Of a stretch of 18,841 nt of DNA, positions 1-7,013 are shown piece by piece. Each line of letters starts with the position of its first letter. Within the stretch, counting starts at the first letter, position 1. The notes under the pieces are model-generated. The model saw only the letters and a list, made by a program, of their open reading frames with translations, ran no database searches and was not told where the DNA came from. The DNA is from Chloroflexaceae bacterium UBA1466. Its GTDB lineage: Bacteria; Chloroflexota; Chloroflexia; Chloroflexales; Chloroflexaceae. The position numbers were made by a program, and so were the translations under genes. Where the stretch lies: the NCBI GenBank assembly GCA_002325605.1, contig DCSM01000109.1, positions 16,121 to 34,961 of the forward strand, read 5' to 3'.

Positions 1-22
1 ATGGCTAAAGCCATCGGCTTCC
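1..22. repeat. Partial copy of the GGCTAAAGCC hairpin repeat, cut by the window edge
   Basis: The first 22 bases match positions 17932-17953 with a single difference. Bases 1-5 (ATGGC) and 10-14 (GCCAT) form a short hairpin with a TAAA loop, and the CGGNTTCC that follows corresponds to one outer arm of the complete copy at 17901-17953. The rest of this copy would lie to the left of the window. It lies downstream of pyrC, which reads leftward and stops at 132. The reading frame over 1-51 (MAKAIGFQAEEAFLAA) is best explained as repeat sequence, not as a gene. Confidence 0.6.
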
Positions 23-32
23 AAGCTGAAGA

Positions 33-106
33 GGCCTTCTTGGCCGCTTAGGAAAAAAGGGCGTTATCCTCGAGTTCAGCCACGGTTGCTGAACTTGCTG
101 AAGCAT
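33..106. repeat. Hairpin-rich repeat segment downstream of pyrC
   Basis: GGCC at 33-36 and 42-45 can form a small hairpin. GTTCAGC at 74-80 and GCTGAAC at 88-94 form a 7-bp stem with a 7-base loop. Bases 84-106 are identical over 23 bp to 1733-1755, the inner part of the repeat element on the other side of pyrC. The hairpins may serve as a transcript end for pyrC, but no clean U-tract follows the stem on the minus strand, so a terminator is not claimed. Confidence 0.55.
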
Positions 107-131
107 TGCGTAATAATACTTGCGCTTGCTT

Positions 132-1640
132 CTAGTCTTTAGGTAAAATATCGTTCAATTTTGAAGGTTGCACAGGATTCGCCACTTTGCCAAATTCATC
201 GTGGCGATAGACAATGCTGCCTCCCGACATAGTGAGCATCACTTGCCCTTTAAGCTGTTGGCCTTGCAAAGGATTATTTTTGCCTTTGGAAGCAAAATGC
301 GCTGTTTCGACAATCCAAGGGCGATCTGGGTCAAAAATGACAATATCGGCCCGCGAGCCAGGGCGGAGCGAAGAGGGATTGCGCCCTAACACAGCAGCTG
401 GGCCTTCTGTCAATTTGGCCACGACGTTCATCAAATCTAGCGCATTGCAATGGGCTAACATCAAAACTAAGCCAAGCGCAGTTTCCAACCCGCTAATGCC
501 ACAAGCCGCGAAGCCATATTCGCATTCTTTATCAACTAAGGTGTGAGGCGCATGGTCTGTGGCAATCGCATCAATTGTTCCATCACAAAGGCCTTCAATT
601 AGAGCCTCAATATCCTCTTCGGTGCGTAAAGGAGGATTGACTCGCGTTCGGGTGTCATAAGGCGGGAGCAATTTGGGATTAAGCCAAAAAGGAATTCGCA
701 CTGAATCTCGATCAACCTTCTTTTTACGTCGTTTAGCTTGACCAGATGATGCTTGATGAGCAATTTCAGCAGCCGAAAGCTCATTGTAATTAGCCAAAGA
801 GCCTAAAACCCAGCGATCAGTTAGCGTAAGATGATGTGGCGCGACCTCCGCCGTAACATGGACTCCGCGCTGGCGAGCATTGCGGATGAGCGCCACGCCG
901 CCCGCCGTGCTGACATGGCAAATGTGAAGATGAACCCCCGTCAGTTCGGCGAGGGTCAGATCGCGGGCAATATGGGCTTCCTCGGCGGCAGCGGGATAAC
1001 CAGGGAGGCCCAGCCGCGTGCTGATGGCTCCTTCGTGCATCGCCCAGCCCTTGTTCAGTTGAGTATCCTCACAATGGCACATAATGGGCACTTTGAGCAT
1101 ACTGGCATAGGCCATTGCGTTCCGCAAAATGGCGGGATCAGCAACAGAACTGCCATCATCGCTGAAAGCTACACATCCTGCTTCCACTAATTCGGCCATT
1201 TCAGAGAGATTTCGACCTTGGCGGCCCTGCGTAATGGCTCCAACAACCTCGACTTGAACGTGGCCTTCCTGCCAAGCAATTTGGCGCACTTGCCGCACCG
1301 TAGCCGCATTGTCAAGCGGTGGTTCAGTATTGGGCATGGCACAGACACAGGTAAACCCGCCCCGCACCGCTGCCATTGTCCCCGTAGCAATCGTCTCTTT
1401 TTGCTCTTGGCCTGGCTCGCGCAGATGGGTATGAAGGTCGGTGAAGCCTGGGGAAACGATGCAACCCCGCGCATGGATGATTTCCACATCTGGCGCTTGC
1501 CCCAAGGCTTCCCGCTCCAGGGCTGATTCGGCGATGTCAAATAATTGAACAACTTTTCCGTTTTCAATCAAAACATCGCCCAACATCGCTACTCGTTGGG
1601 CCGGGTCAATAATACTGCCATTTTTGATCAAATAGCGCAT
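132..1640 (-). CDS. pyrC: Dihydroorotase (class I type) with a basic insertion
   Basis: Dihydroorotase cyclises N-carbamoyl-aspartate to dihydroorotate, the third step of pyrimidine synthesis, in the cytoplasm. Visible amidohydrolase motifs (numbered from the start chosen here) are the metal-binding HTHLREPG at about 70-76, CHVS with a His near 242, APHHLTLTD near 267-275, VNPPLR near 334-339, and DAIATDHAPHT with the catalytic Asp near 362. The frame is open to GTG 1682, but ATG 1640 is preferred: AGGAG lies at 1658-1654 and MRYLIKNGSIIDP matches the usual family N-terminus. The protein is then 502 residues, longer than the usual 420-450. The excess is about 50 residues between the HH motif and NPPLR (about 275-327) and includes the run KRRKKK. 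Metal and catalytic residues are otherwise intact, so it is probably active. It follows pyrR-pyrB on the same strand but is separated from pyrB by a small gene and a repeat element. Confidence 0.95.
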   Translation of the reverse strand: MRYLIKNGSIIDPAQRVAMLGDVLIENGKVVQLFDIAESALEREALGQAPDVEIIHARGCIVSPGFTDLHTHLREPGQEQKETIATGTMAAVRGGFTCVCAMPNTEPPLDNAATVRQVRQIAWQEGHVQVEVVGAITQGRQGRNLSEMAELVEAGCVAFSDDGSSVADPAILRNAMAYASMLKVPIMCHCEDTQLNKGWAMHEGAISTRLGLPGYPAAAEEAHIARDLTLAELTGVHLHICHVSTAGGVALIRNARQRGVHVTAEVAPHHLTLTDRWVLGSLANYNELSAAEIAHQASSGQAKRRKKKVDRDSVRIPFWLNPKLLPPYDTRTRVNPPLRTEEDIEALIEGLCDGTIDAIATDHAPHTLVDKECEYGFAACGISGLETALGLVLMLAHCNALDLMNVVAKLTEGPAAVLGRNPSSLRPGSRADIVIFDPDRPWIVETAHFASKGKNNPLQGQQLKGQVMLTMSGGSIVYRHDEFGKVANPVQPSKLNDILPKD

Positions 1641-1653
1641 TGAATCTTTGCTG

Positions 1654-1658
1654 CTCCT
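1654..1658 (-). promoter_or_regulatory. Ribosome binding site deciding the pyrC start
   Basis: AGGAG on the minus strand lies 13 bases upstream of ATG 1640. The spacing is a little long. The upstream in-frame GTG at 1682 has only a weak AGG next to it, so this site supports the shorter protein. Confidence 0.6.
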
Positions 1659-1663
1659 TTCGA

Positions 1664-1683
1664 GGTGATCAAAATTGATCACC
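1664..1683. promoter_or_regulatory. Operator-like palindrome upstream of pyrC
   Basis: GGTGATCAA (1664-1672) and TTGATCACC (1675-1683) are perfect inverted repeats separated by two A residues. The site is immediately upstream of the pyrC ribosome binding site and about 24 bases from the start codon. It could be a repressor operator, or a hairpin in the leader mRNA. Which one, and which protein binds, cannot be told from the sequence. It is seen directly; the regulatory role is inferred. Confidence 0.5.
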
Positions 1684-1715
1684 CTGAAGTTCTAGGCTGA
1701 AACCCAAGCTCTTTT

Positions 1716-1793
1716 CCCTCGGAATCAACAGTGGTTGCTGAACTTGCTGAAGCATAGCTGTTGCTTCACGGCTAAAGCCGTGGACTCCGAGGG
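1716..1793. repeat. Structured repeat element (three-way junction) between pyrC and the small gene upstream
   Basis: Outer arms CCCTCGGAATC (1716-1726) and GACTCCGAGGG (1783-1793) pair at 10 of 11 positions. Inside are two hairpins: AACAG (1727-1731) with CTGTT (1758-1762), and CACGGC (1767-1772) with GCCGTG (1777-1782) around a TAAA loop. The ends GGAATC and TGGACTCC and the GGCTAAAGCC core are shared with the reverse complement of 17901-17953. No transposase gene is nearby. It resembles a REP-like or MITE-like intergenic repeat; the family name is unknown to me. Confidence 0.65.
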
Positions 1794-1850
1794 TGAGACT
1801 CTCTCCGCGACCAACGAGGCAGCTGGGGCTGCTTCAACCAAACACCCATG

Positions 1851-2237
1851 CTAACTGCCTGGTTTACAAACATTGTAATCTTCGTGGGAAACCACCGCGA
1901 GAGGAATCAGAATCGACCCCTGTCCCTGATCTCTATAGAGCAGCCGATAATTCCGCGTAACGGGAATGCTAATAATCGAGCGGTCATGATTCAAGCGCTT
2001 CCCGCGAAAATTGTGATAGTTTTGCCCATTCGCTAGGCCTTGTAAAATTTGCCGCGCCTTAATCACCACGTCTTTAGGAAAGCCACGGAGATCAATCGGG
2101 TCTTGGCGAAAAGTGGCTTGCCAATCTTCCTTTTCTTGCCTTTTTTGGGCCTGTTCAGCTTGCTTTTGGGCACAGGAATGACAAAACTGGCCTAAGCCTT
2201 TGTGACCACAGGGGAAAGTTTTTTTGCGCTTAGACAT
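1851..2237 (-). CDS. Small protein: N-terminal zinc finger plus ParE/RelE-like C-terminal part
   Basis: This 128-residue protein starts with a putative zinc-binding knuckle (C10-G-H12, C19-x-x-C22) followed by a charged, Gln-rich linker (about 24-42). The C-terminal half, with NFRGKRLNHDRSIISIPVT and YRLLYRD, resembles the beta-sheet core of ParE/RelE-type toxins and related mRNA-interferase folds. The zinc-finger part looks like small zinc-binding proteins known mostly from cyanobacteria and Chloroflexota. No antitoxin-like gene lies next to it, which argues against a classic toxin-antitoxin pair. It sits 56 bp after pyrB and before pyrC on the same strand, so it may be co-transcribed with the pyrimidine genes. 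No good ribosome binding site precedes its ATG. The function is unknown. Confidence 0.75.
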   Translation of the reverse strand: MSKRKKTFPCGHKGLGQFCHSCAQKQAEQAQKRQEKEDWQATFRQDPIDLRGFPKDVVIKARQILQGLANGQNYHNFRGKRLNHDRSIISIPVTRNYRLLYRDQGQGSILIPLAVVSHEDYNVCKPGS

Positions 2238-2293
2238 AATCTAAAAGCCAGGTTTTAGAATCAAATAAACCATTTGACCTCCACAGCCAGGCA

Positions 2294-3253
2294 TTATGCT
2301 GGTTGGCCCGCATTTACTAACCGATAAAGGAGCGCCATTCGCACGGCTACGCCATTGGTGACTTGCGCCTCAATCAGCGAATGCTTTGAATTGATCACTT
2401 CAGGCATGATTTCAACCCCTTCATTCATTGGGCCAGGGTGTAAGACCAGAACGTCTTTTTTGGCAAGGGCCAGCCGCTCCATTGTAATGGCAAAAAAGGT
2501 CTGATATTCGCGCAGCGAAGGGAGCAAGCCTGTAAGTTGGCGCTCCTTCTGGAGGCGCAGGGCCATAATCACATCGGCCCCTTTCAAGGCAGTATCCAAA
2601 TTGTAGGAAAGCTCAACATTGGGCCAGGTAGCTTGCCAAAATTGTGAAGGGCCTAACAAGGTCGGGGGAGCGCAAAGCGTTACTTTCGCGCCCATTTTGG
2701 TCAAACCCCAAAGATTCGAGCGAGCTACGCGACTATGAAGAAGATCGCCTACAATTACCACTTTGAGCTTGGTAAGCCCCCCTAGCTTCTCGCGGATCGT
2801 GAAGAGGTCAAGCAGCGCTTGCGTGGGATGAGCATGGCGACCATCGCCCGCATTGATGACTGAGCCTTTGAAATTTCGGGCCACGAAATGCGGTGCGCCC
2901 GCTTGCGAATGCCGAATCACAATCATATCGGCCCCCAATGCTTGCAGCGTTCGCACTGTATCCAACAAGGATTCACCCTTTTCGACGCTGCTGCCCTTAG
3001 CGGTAAAATTGATCACATTCGCCGAAAGGGCTCTGGCGGCCAGTTCAAAAGAGATGCGCGTGCGCGTACTCTCTTCAAAAAACATATTGACGACGGTTTT
3101 ACCCCGCAAAGTTGGGACTTGCTTGATCTCGCGGGCCAAAATCTCCTTCATACTCTCCGTAGTTTCCAGCACTTCCTCGATTTCTTCCCGACTGAAATCA
3201 TCTAAATCTAAGACATGCCGATTGTGAAAGCCCGCCGCTGAGATGGTCGACAC
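2294..3253 (-). CDS. pyrB: Aspartate carbamoyltransferase catalytic subunit
   Basis: The enzyme joins carbamoyl phosphate and aspartate to give N-carbamoyl-aspartate, the committed step of UMP synthesis. The 319-residue length is normal. Diagnostic motifs are ESTRTRISFE (61-70, the carbamoyl phosphate loop), the SSVEKGES segment (88-95, mobile Lys loop), GRHAHPTQALLD (138-149) and LHPGPMNEG (271-279). The start is GTG 3253, supported by AGGAG 7 bases upstream. The gene begins 15 bp after pyrR ends, so the two are one transcript. No pyrI-like regulatory subunit is seen. Confidence 0.97.
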   Translation of the reverse strand: MSTISAAGFHNRHVLDLDDFSREEIEEVLETTESMKEILAREIKQVPTLRGKTVVNMFFEESTRTRISFELAARALSANVINFTAKGSSVEKGESLLDTVRTLQALGADMIVIRHSQAGAPHFVARNFKGSVINAGDGRHAHPTQALLDLFTIREKLGGLTKLKVVIVGDLLHSRVARSNLWGLTKMGAKVTLCAPPTLLGPSQFWQATWPNVELSYNLDTALKGADVIMALRLQKERQLTGLLPSLREYQTFFAITMERLALAKKDVLVLHPGPMNEGVEIMPEVINSKHSLIEAQVTNGVAVRMALLYRLVNAGQPA

Positions 3254-3268
3254 GCTGCTTCTCCTGAC

Positions 3269-3811
3269 TTAGCTATCTGGATGGACAATAATCACCGCGT
3301 CTTCGGTTTGATCAGTTTCTCGTAACCGAACATCGACCTTTTCTTCGCGGGAAGTAGGCATATTCTTCCCCACAAAATCAGCGCGAAGGGGCAATTCCCG
3401 ATGGCCGCGATCTATCAAAACGGCCAACTGAATCCTGGCGGGGCGGCCAAGGTCGGCGAGCGCGTCAAGCGCGGCCCGCACCGTGCGCCCCGTGTAGAGA
3501 ACATCGTCAACCAAAACCACCGTATGCCCCGTGATGTCGTGCTGAATCATAGTTTTACGGACAATCGGGGCCGGCCCACGCAAGCTCAGATCATCGCGGT
3601 AGAGGGTAATGTCAAGTTGCCCTACGGGGACTTCCTGCCCCTCCGAATCCGCTAACGCCGCCGCAATACGGGCCGCCAGCGGGACACCTCGCTGCCGAAT
3701 CCCAACCAAAATCAGGTCACGGATACCTTCATTACGCTCGGCTATTTCGTGGGCAATCCGAATCAACGCTCGCCGAATCTCATCGGCATTGAAAATCTGC
3801 TTTTCGCTCAT
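3269..3811 (-). CDS. pyrR: Bifunctional pyr regulator / uracil phosphoribosyltransferase PyrR
   Basis: PyrR binds pyr leader RNA in response to UMP/UTP in many bacteria and also has weak uracil phosphoribosyltransferase activity. The 180-residue protein has the phosphoribosyltransferase fold; the PRPP-binding motif VVLVDDVLYTGRT lies at about 98-110 and LVGIRQRGVPLA near 35-46. The length is typical. It lies directly before pyrB, which supports a regulatory role over pyrB and perhaps pyrC. No convincing PyrR-type anti-antiterminator loop was recognised in the short spaces around it, so the mode of control here is open. It begins 12 bp after the nucleotidylyltransferase gene. Confidence 0.93.
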   Translation of the reverse strand: MSEKQIFNADEIRRALIRIAHEIAERNEGIRDLILVGIRQRGVPLAARIAAALADSEGQEVPVGQLDITLYRDDLSLRGPAPIVRKTMIQHDITGHTVVLVDDVLYTGRTVRAALDALADLGRPARIQLAVLIDRGHRELPLRADFVGKNMPTSREEKVDVRLRETDQTEDAVIIVHPDS

Positions 3812-3823
3812 GCGCTTTGGCTC

Positions 3824-4801
3824 TTATCCATAATGGATTTCCGAAGAATCCCCAACATTTAATTGTTGAAATTGCCCATTGACCAGCGCATCATCCCCGA
3901 TCATACTGTTTTGAAGCGTAATCGCCTCGATTTGGGCCCCTTCGTTGATGATCGAGTCCCGAATCCGTGAATCTTTGATACTTGCGCCTGGCGCAACTGA
4001 AACATAAGGCCCAATCACTGAGTTTTCAACGTGGGCTGTATCAGGAATGTAGACGGGCGGAATGATAATCGAGCGCGTTACGGAGCCGACATAACTTCCC
4101 CCATTCTCCAAAAGATAACGATTTGTATCAAGTAGGGCCGAAGGGTTGCCGCAATCTTTCCAAACCTCAACGCGCTGGGCACGGAAACGTTCGCCCCGCT
4201 CGATCATGACCTGAAGGGCATCTGTTAGATAGAATTCACCTTTGGTTTGGAGATTATTTTCCATGATATAAGCGATTGATTCAAACAAGCGCTGCGCTTC
4301 AGGCACAAAATAGACCCCAATTACCGCTAAATTAGAAATTGGATGCTCAGGTTTTTCCACGAGTTTGGTGATCAGCCCATCTTCCACCACTGCGACCCCA
4401 AACCGCCGAGTATCTTCCACTTCTTGAACAAAAATTGTCCCTTCGTCGGTTGCCCGATTCAGAGGGGCAAGATCAGCCCGAAAAATCCCATCACCAAAGA
4501 CAATCAGCATTGGGCCTTTGACTACTTCGCGGGCCAAATAGATTGCGTGGGCTTGGCCGCGCAACTCGGTTTGTTCCAAAAAGCGCGTTGGAAAGCTGTA
4601 TCGCGCCTTGACAAACTCTTCGATGCGATGCCCCAAATAGCCCGTAACGAAAATCAATTCTTCAATTGCAAGAAGTTGCAAAGAATCAAGAATGTGGGCC
4701 AACATGGGTTTGCCCGCCACATTGACGAGCGGTTTGGGTTTACTATAAGTATGGGGGCGCAGCCGTGTACCAAGCCCCGCCGTCAAAATAATAACTTTCA
4801 T
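3824..4801 (-). CDS. Sugar-phosphate nucleotidylyltransferase (RmlA/GlmU-like) with beta-helix tail
   Basis: The 325-residue protein starts with the nucleotidyltransferase signature LTAGLGTRLRPHTYSKPKPL (6-25) and has FGDGIF near 100-105 for metal and sugar-phosphate binding. It is likely to make an NDP-sugar from NTP and a sugar 1-phosphate. The last 75 residues or so (about 250-325) have the hexapeptide rhythm of a left-handed beta-helix (IIIPPVYIPDTAHVENSVIG and on). That layout fits the long glucose-1-phosphate thymidylyl-/uridylyltransferase type more than short RmlA. Only a nucleotidyl-transfer domain and the helix are present, so the sugar cannot be specified. It is 12 bp upstream of pyrR; the shared transcript may link UTP-consuming sugar activation with pyrimidine supply, which is inference. 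Confidence 0.85.
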   Translation of the reverse strand: MKVIILTAGLGTRLRPHTYSKPKPLVNVAGKPMLAHILDSLQLLAIEELIFVTGYLGHRIEEFVKARYSFPTRFLEQTELRGQAHAIYLAREVVKGPMLIVFGDGIFRADLAPLNRATDEGTIFVQEVEDTRRFGVAVVEDGLITKLVEKPEHPISNLAVIGVYFVPEAQRLFESIAYIMENNLQTKGEFYLTDALQVMIERGERFRAQRVEVWKDCGNPSALLDTNRYLLENGGSYVGSVTRSIIIPPVYIPDTAHVENSVIGPYVSVAPGASIKDSRIRDSIINEGAQIEAITLQNSMIGDDALVNGQFQQLNVGDSSEIHYG

Positions 4802-4851
4802 TTGTCAAGTATGCCTAACCCCAAGCTTTGGGCTTGAGCTATATCAGAAGC

Positions 4852-5088
4852 CTAATGCTGACAGGTACAAGAAGTACAGGTTCCGCCACCCCCACAGTTA
4901 CCACTGTCGTGTTCTGGCGCATTTTTGCTGGTTTCAGCTTTGCCCAATGAAGCAAAGAGTGAAAAGCGGCGTTTGATCTGTTTTGAAGCACAGTTTTGAC
5001 AGACAAGATCACTGTCAGCTTGATCCATTCGACGCAGTAGATCAAATTGGCTTCCGCAAGCTGTGCATTCATATTCATACATTGGCAT
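4852..5088 (-). CDS. FmdB/CxxC_CxxC_SSSS family zinc-ribbon regulatory protein
   Basis: The 78-residue protein begins MPMYEYECTACG and has two CxxC pairs (C8/C11 and C30/C33), the zinc ribbon typical of the FmdB family. These small proteins are common and poorly understood; some have been proposed to regulate formamidase or amidase genes. The tail is Gly/Cys rich (CGGGGTCTSCTCQH), giving a second, family-atypical cysteine cluster. The start at 5088 fits the family's conserved MPxYEY opening, and AGGTAAG lies a few bases upstream. It is separated from the upstream operon by a terminator and from the next gene by 50 bp. Confidence 0.85.
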   Translation of the reverse strand: MPMYEYECTACGSQFDLLRRMDQADSDLVCQNCASKQIKRRFSLFASLGKAETSKNAPEHDSGNCGGGGTCTSCTCQH

Positions 5089-5107
5089 AAGAGCTTACCT
5101 CATTACT

Positions 5108-5134
5108 AAAAAGACAGGCTTGAAAGCTGTCTTT
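5108..5134 (-). terminator. Rho-independent terminator after the hydrogenase-like/ABC operon
   Basis: AAAGACAG (5110-5117) and CTGTCTTT (5127-5134) form an 8-bp stem. Read on the minus strand, the stem ends in a run of five T residues (5112-5108), giving a U-tract. It lies between the stop of the membrane protein gene at 5151 and the start of the FmdB gene at 5088, and so marks the end of the large operon. Confidence 0.8.
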
Positions 5135-5150
5135 CGCTAAAATTTGACTT

Positions 5151-5945
5151 TCATTCATTGAGAAAAGTTAGTTCACGTTGCCTAAAGCTGTAAATTGCTG
5201 TCAACAAAATGATTGCTAAGAGTGCGCCCTGGGTTATGAGAACGGTAAATTCAGGCGTTCCCGTGCGTTGCTCAAGCATCAGGGCAAACCCGCGCAAGAT
5301 AGGCAAGAGCGGATAGCTCAAAAGGGCTTGCATCCCGCTTAAAATCTGGACGAAGTCTTTGGGCAAAGTTTGCAAAAAATAGCCACTCACGAAACTGCTC
5401 GAAAAGGCTAGGGCCAGAAGGCTCAAAAGAAGCAGTCGCCAACCAGTTGATAAAACCATCGGTGTGAGCAGGAGTAAGAAAGCTCCAACTAAACCCACAT
5501 TGAGGACTAAAGGTATTGTCCGAACTATAAAATTCGCAAAATTTAAGTCTGAAGGAGGTTTGAGAAAGAAAGTAGCTGCACAAATTATGCAAAAAGAGAG
5601 TAAGATCAGCAGAAGCGCACAGAAATAAAGCCCTAAAAGATAACTAGTGCGATCCAGCCGGCGGATGAGCAACAAATAGCCTGCGGGTTGGTCGCCCTGA
5701 CTTAGCACAGATGAGACCGTGAACAACGTAAGAGCTAACGAAAAAGCCCCGACCGACCCGAAGAATTGGCCTGTTAAAAAGGGTTGTTTGTTATTAAACA
5801 ATAAAAAGAGAAAAGCAAACGTAAGGAAAACCTCGATTAGGATGCGTTTTGAATGAAAGTAATCCTCTAAGGTAAAGCGCAAAAAGGATAAAAAACGCAG
5901 AATAAAGCACACAAAAGGCATTTGACCAATTTGGTTAAGGTTCAT
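5151..5945 (-). CDS. Multi-pass membrane protein, probable ABC transporter permease
   Basis: The 264-residue protein is strongly hydrophobic, with about six membrane segments. These include FLTFAFLFLLF near 40, a segment near 70-85, YLLGLYFCALLLILLSFCII near 102-121, LVLNVGLVGAFLLLL near 146-160, a segment near 167-185, and a C-terminal ITQGALLAIILLTAIYSF. No conserved motif names it. It lies 36 bp after the ABC ATPase gene and last before a terminator. The layout (lone permease next to a single ATPase) suggests an ABC-2 type exporter or membrane-protein module. The substrate is unknown. Confidence 0.6.
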   Translation of the reverse strand: MNLNQIGQMPFVCFILRFLSFLRFTLEDYFHSKRILIEVFLTFAFLFLLFNNKQPFLTGQFFGSVGAFSLALTLFTVSSVLSQGDQPAGYLLLIRRLDRTSYLLGLYFCALLLILLSFCIICAATFFLKPPSDLNFANFIVRTIPLVLNVGLVGAFLLLLTPMVLSTGWRLLLLSLLALAFSSSFVSGYFLQTLPKDFVQILSGMQALLSYPLLPILRGFALMLEQRTGTPEFTVLITQGALLAIILLTAIYSFRQRELTFLNE

Positions 5946-5981
5946 TGCTAAGTTCCGAATCCTATTTTTGAATTTCTAAGC

Positions 5982-6992
5982 TCAATCTGGCGTTTCATGG
6001 GGCGGAGCAATCTGCTTTTGGGGTGGGTTTCCCTGCTGTAAAGTTTGAATCACAGCGGCCAAAGTATCATGCTCAATGCGGAGCAGATCGTGAGTAGCTT
6101 CATAAAGCGCTTGAAGATAAAATTGCTCCAGGGGCCGCTCCAGCGGTTTGAGTGCTAACACAGTCACGCCGGCATCAAGAATAGCACGCAGCGCCAGGGT
6201 TTGCAAAGTAGGATTGTTGGGCTGGAGGGTAACGCTGTAATTTCCGCATTGCACCGCCGAAGAAAGGTAGCAAAGTTGGTTTTTAAGCTCGGTGGGCAGC
6301 TGATTGACCTGAATTTTCACACTAACGCTGGCGACGCGCAGTTGCCGAACCTCAGTTTCAGCGACGATTTTGCCGCCCGCCAAGACCCCAACCCGATCAC
6401 ACAAAAACTCAACTTCGTCGCTATAGTGCATACACAGTAAGGTTGTGGGGCAAAAAGGCCGAATCCGCAGCAGCAAATCAAAGATTTCAGCCTTTTCATC
6501 GGGAGCTAAATGGGCGGTTGGGTTATCAAGGAGCAACAAATCAGGTTCAGCAAGCATGGCTTGCGCGATTCCTAGCCGTTGCAACATTCCCTTAGAGCAA
6601 GTTGCAATTTTTTGCTGCCCAGCTTCTTCCAAACCGACCAATTCAATAACTTCGCTCACTCTTTTGTGGAGTTTTGAGCCGCGCAAATCACTCATCTTGC
6701 CTAAAAAACGAAGATATTCTTGGACTTTATAGCGGGCGTGATAAGCGTGATTTTCGGCGAGGTAGCCCACTCGCCCTTGGATTGCCTTTGGGTCACTTGT
6801 GCCCAAAATTTGTATTTTGCCCTCATTTGGCTTCAGGAAGCCGAGAATGAGATGCAAGAGCGTCGTTTTCCCGGCCCCGTGGGGCCCCAATAAACCATAC
6901 ACTTTCCCTAGCGGCACGCGCAGCGTTAATTCACGCAAAACGGGAACAAAGCTATATGCTTTACTTAAATTTTGAATTTCAAGCGCATTCAT
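5982..6992 (-). CDS. ABC transporter ATP-binding protein with altered Walker B
   Basis: The 336-residue ATPase has a Walker A motif GPHGAGKTT (36-44), a signature region CSKGMLQRLGIAQAML (132-147), a Walker B region LLLLDNPTAHLAPD (152-165) and an H-loop His in CMHYSDE near 189. The usual catalytic Glu after the Walker B Asp is Asn157, the signature is SKG not SGG, and the D-loop is LAPD not LDPD. Such sites often bind ATP but hydrolyse it poorly. Residues from about 215 form a C-terminal extension common in the CcmA/NatA-like class of single-ATPase exporters. It follows the NuoH-like gene by 21 bp and precedes the permease, so it is the tail of the hydrogenase-like operon. Its role with that complex is unknown. 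Confidence 0.85.
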   Translation of the reverse strand: MNALEIQNLSKAYSFVPVLRELTLRVPLGKVYGLLGPHGAGKTTLLHLILGFLKPNEGKIQILGTSDPKAIQGRVGYLAENHAYHARYKVQEYLRFLGKMSDLRGSKLHKRVSEVIELVGLEEAGQQKIATCSKGMLQRLGIAQAMLAEPDLLLLDNPTAHLAPDEKAEIFDLLLRIRPFCPTTLLCMHYSDEVEFLCDRVGVLAGGKIVAETEVRQLRVASVSVKIQVNQLPTELKNQLCYLSSAVQCGNYSVTLQPNNPTLQTLALRAILDAGVTVLALKPLERPLEQFYLQALYEATHDLLRIEHDTLAAVIQTLQQGNPPQKQIAPPHETPD

Positions 6993-7013
6993 AGAAAAAC
7001 AGTAATTTTCTTT

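Noticed and set aside
1..51. Short plus-strand frame MAKAIGFQAEEAFLAA
   Set aside because: Its first third is the hairpin repeat also seen at 17932-17953, and no gene context supports it. It could be the end of a gene to the left, but this cannot be shown.
2287..2302. Hairpin CCAG/CTGG around the pyrB stop codon
   Set aside because: The stem is only four perfect pairs plus a bulge, and no T-run follows on the minus strand, so it is not called a terminator.
4820..4838. Possible hairpin with CAAGC/GCTTG between the FmdB and nucleotidylyltransferase genes
   Set aside because: A five-pair stem without a U-tract is too weak to call; the two genes may be co-transcribed.
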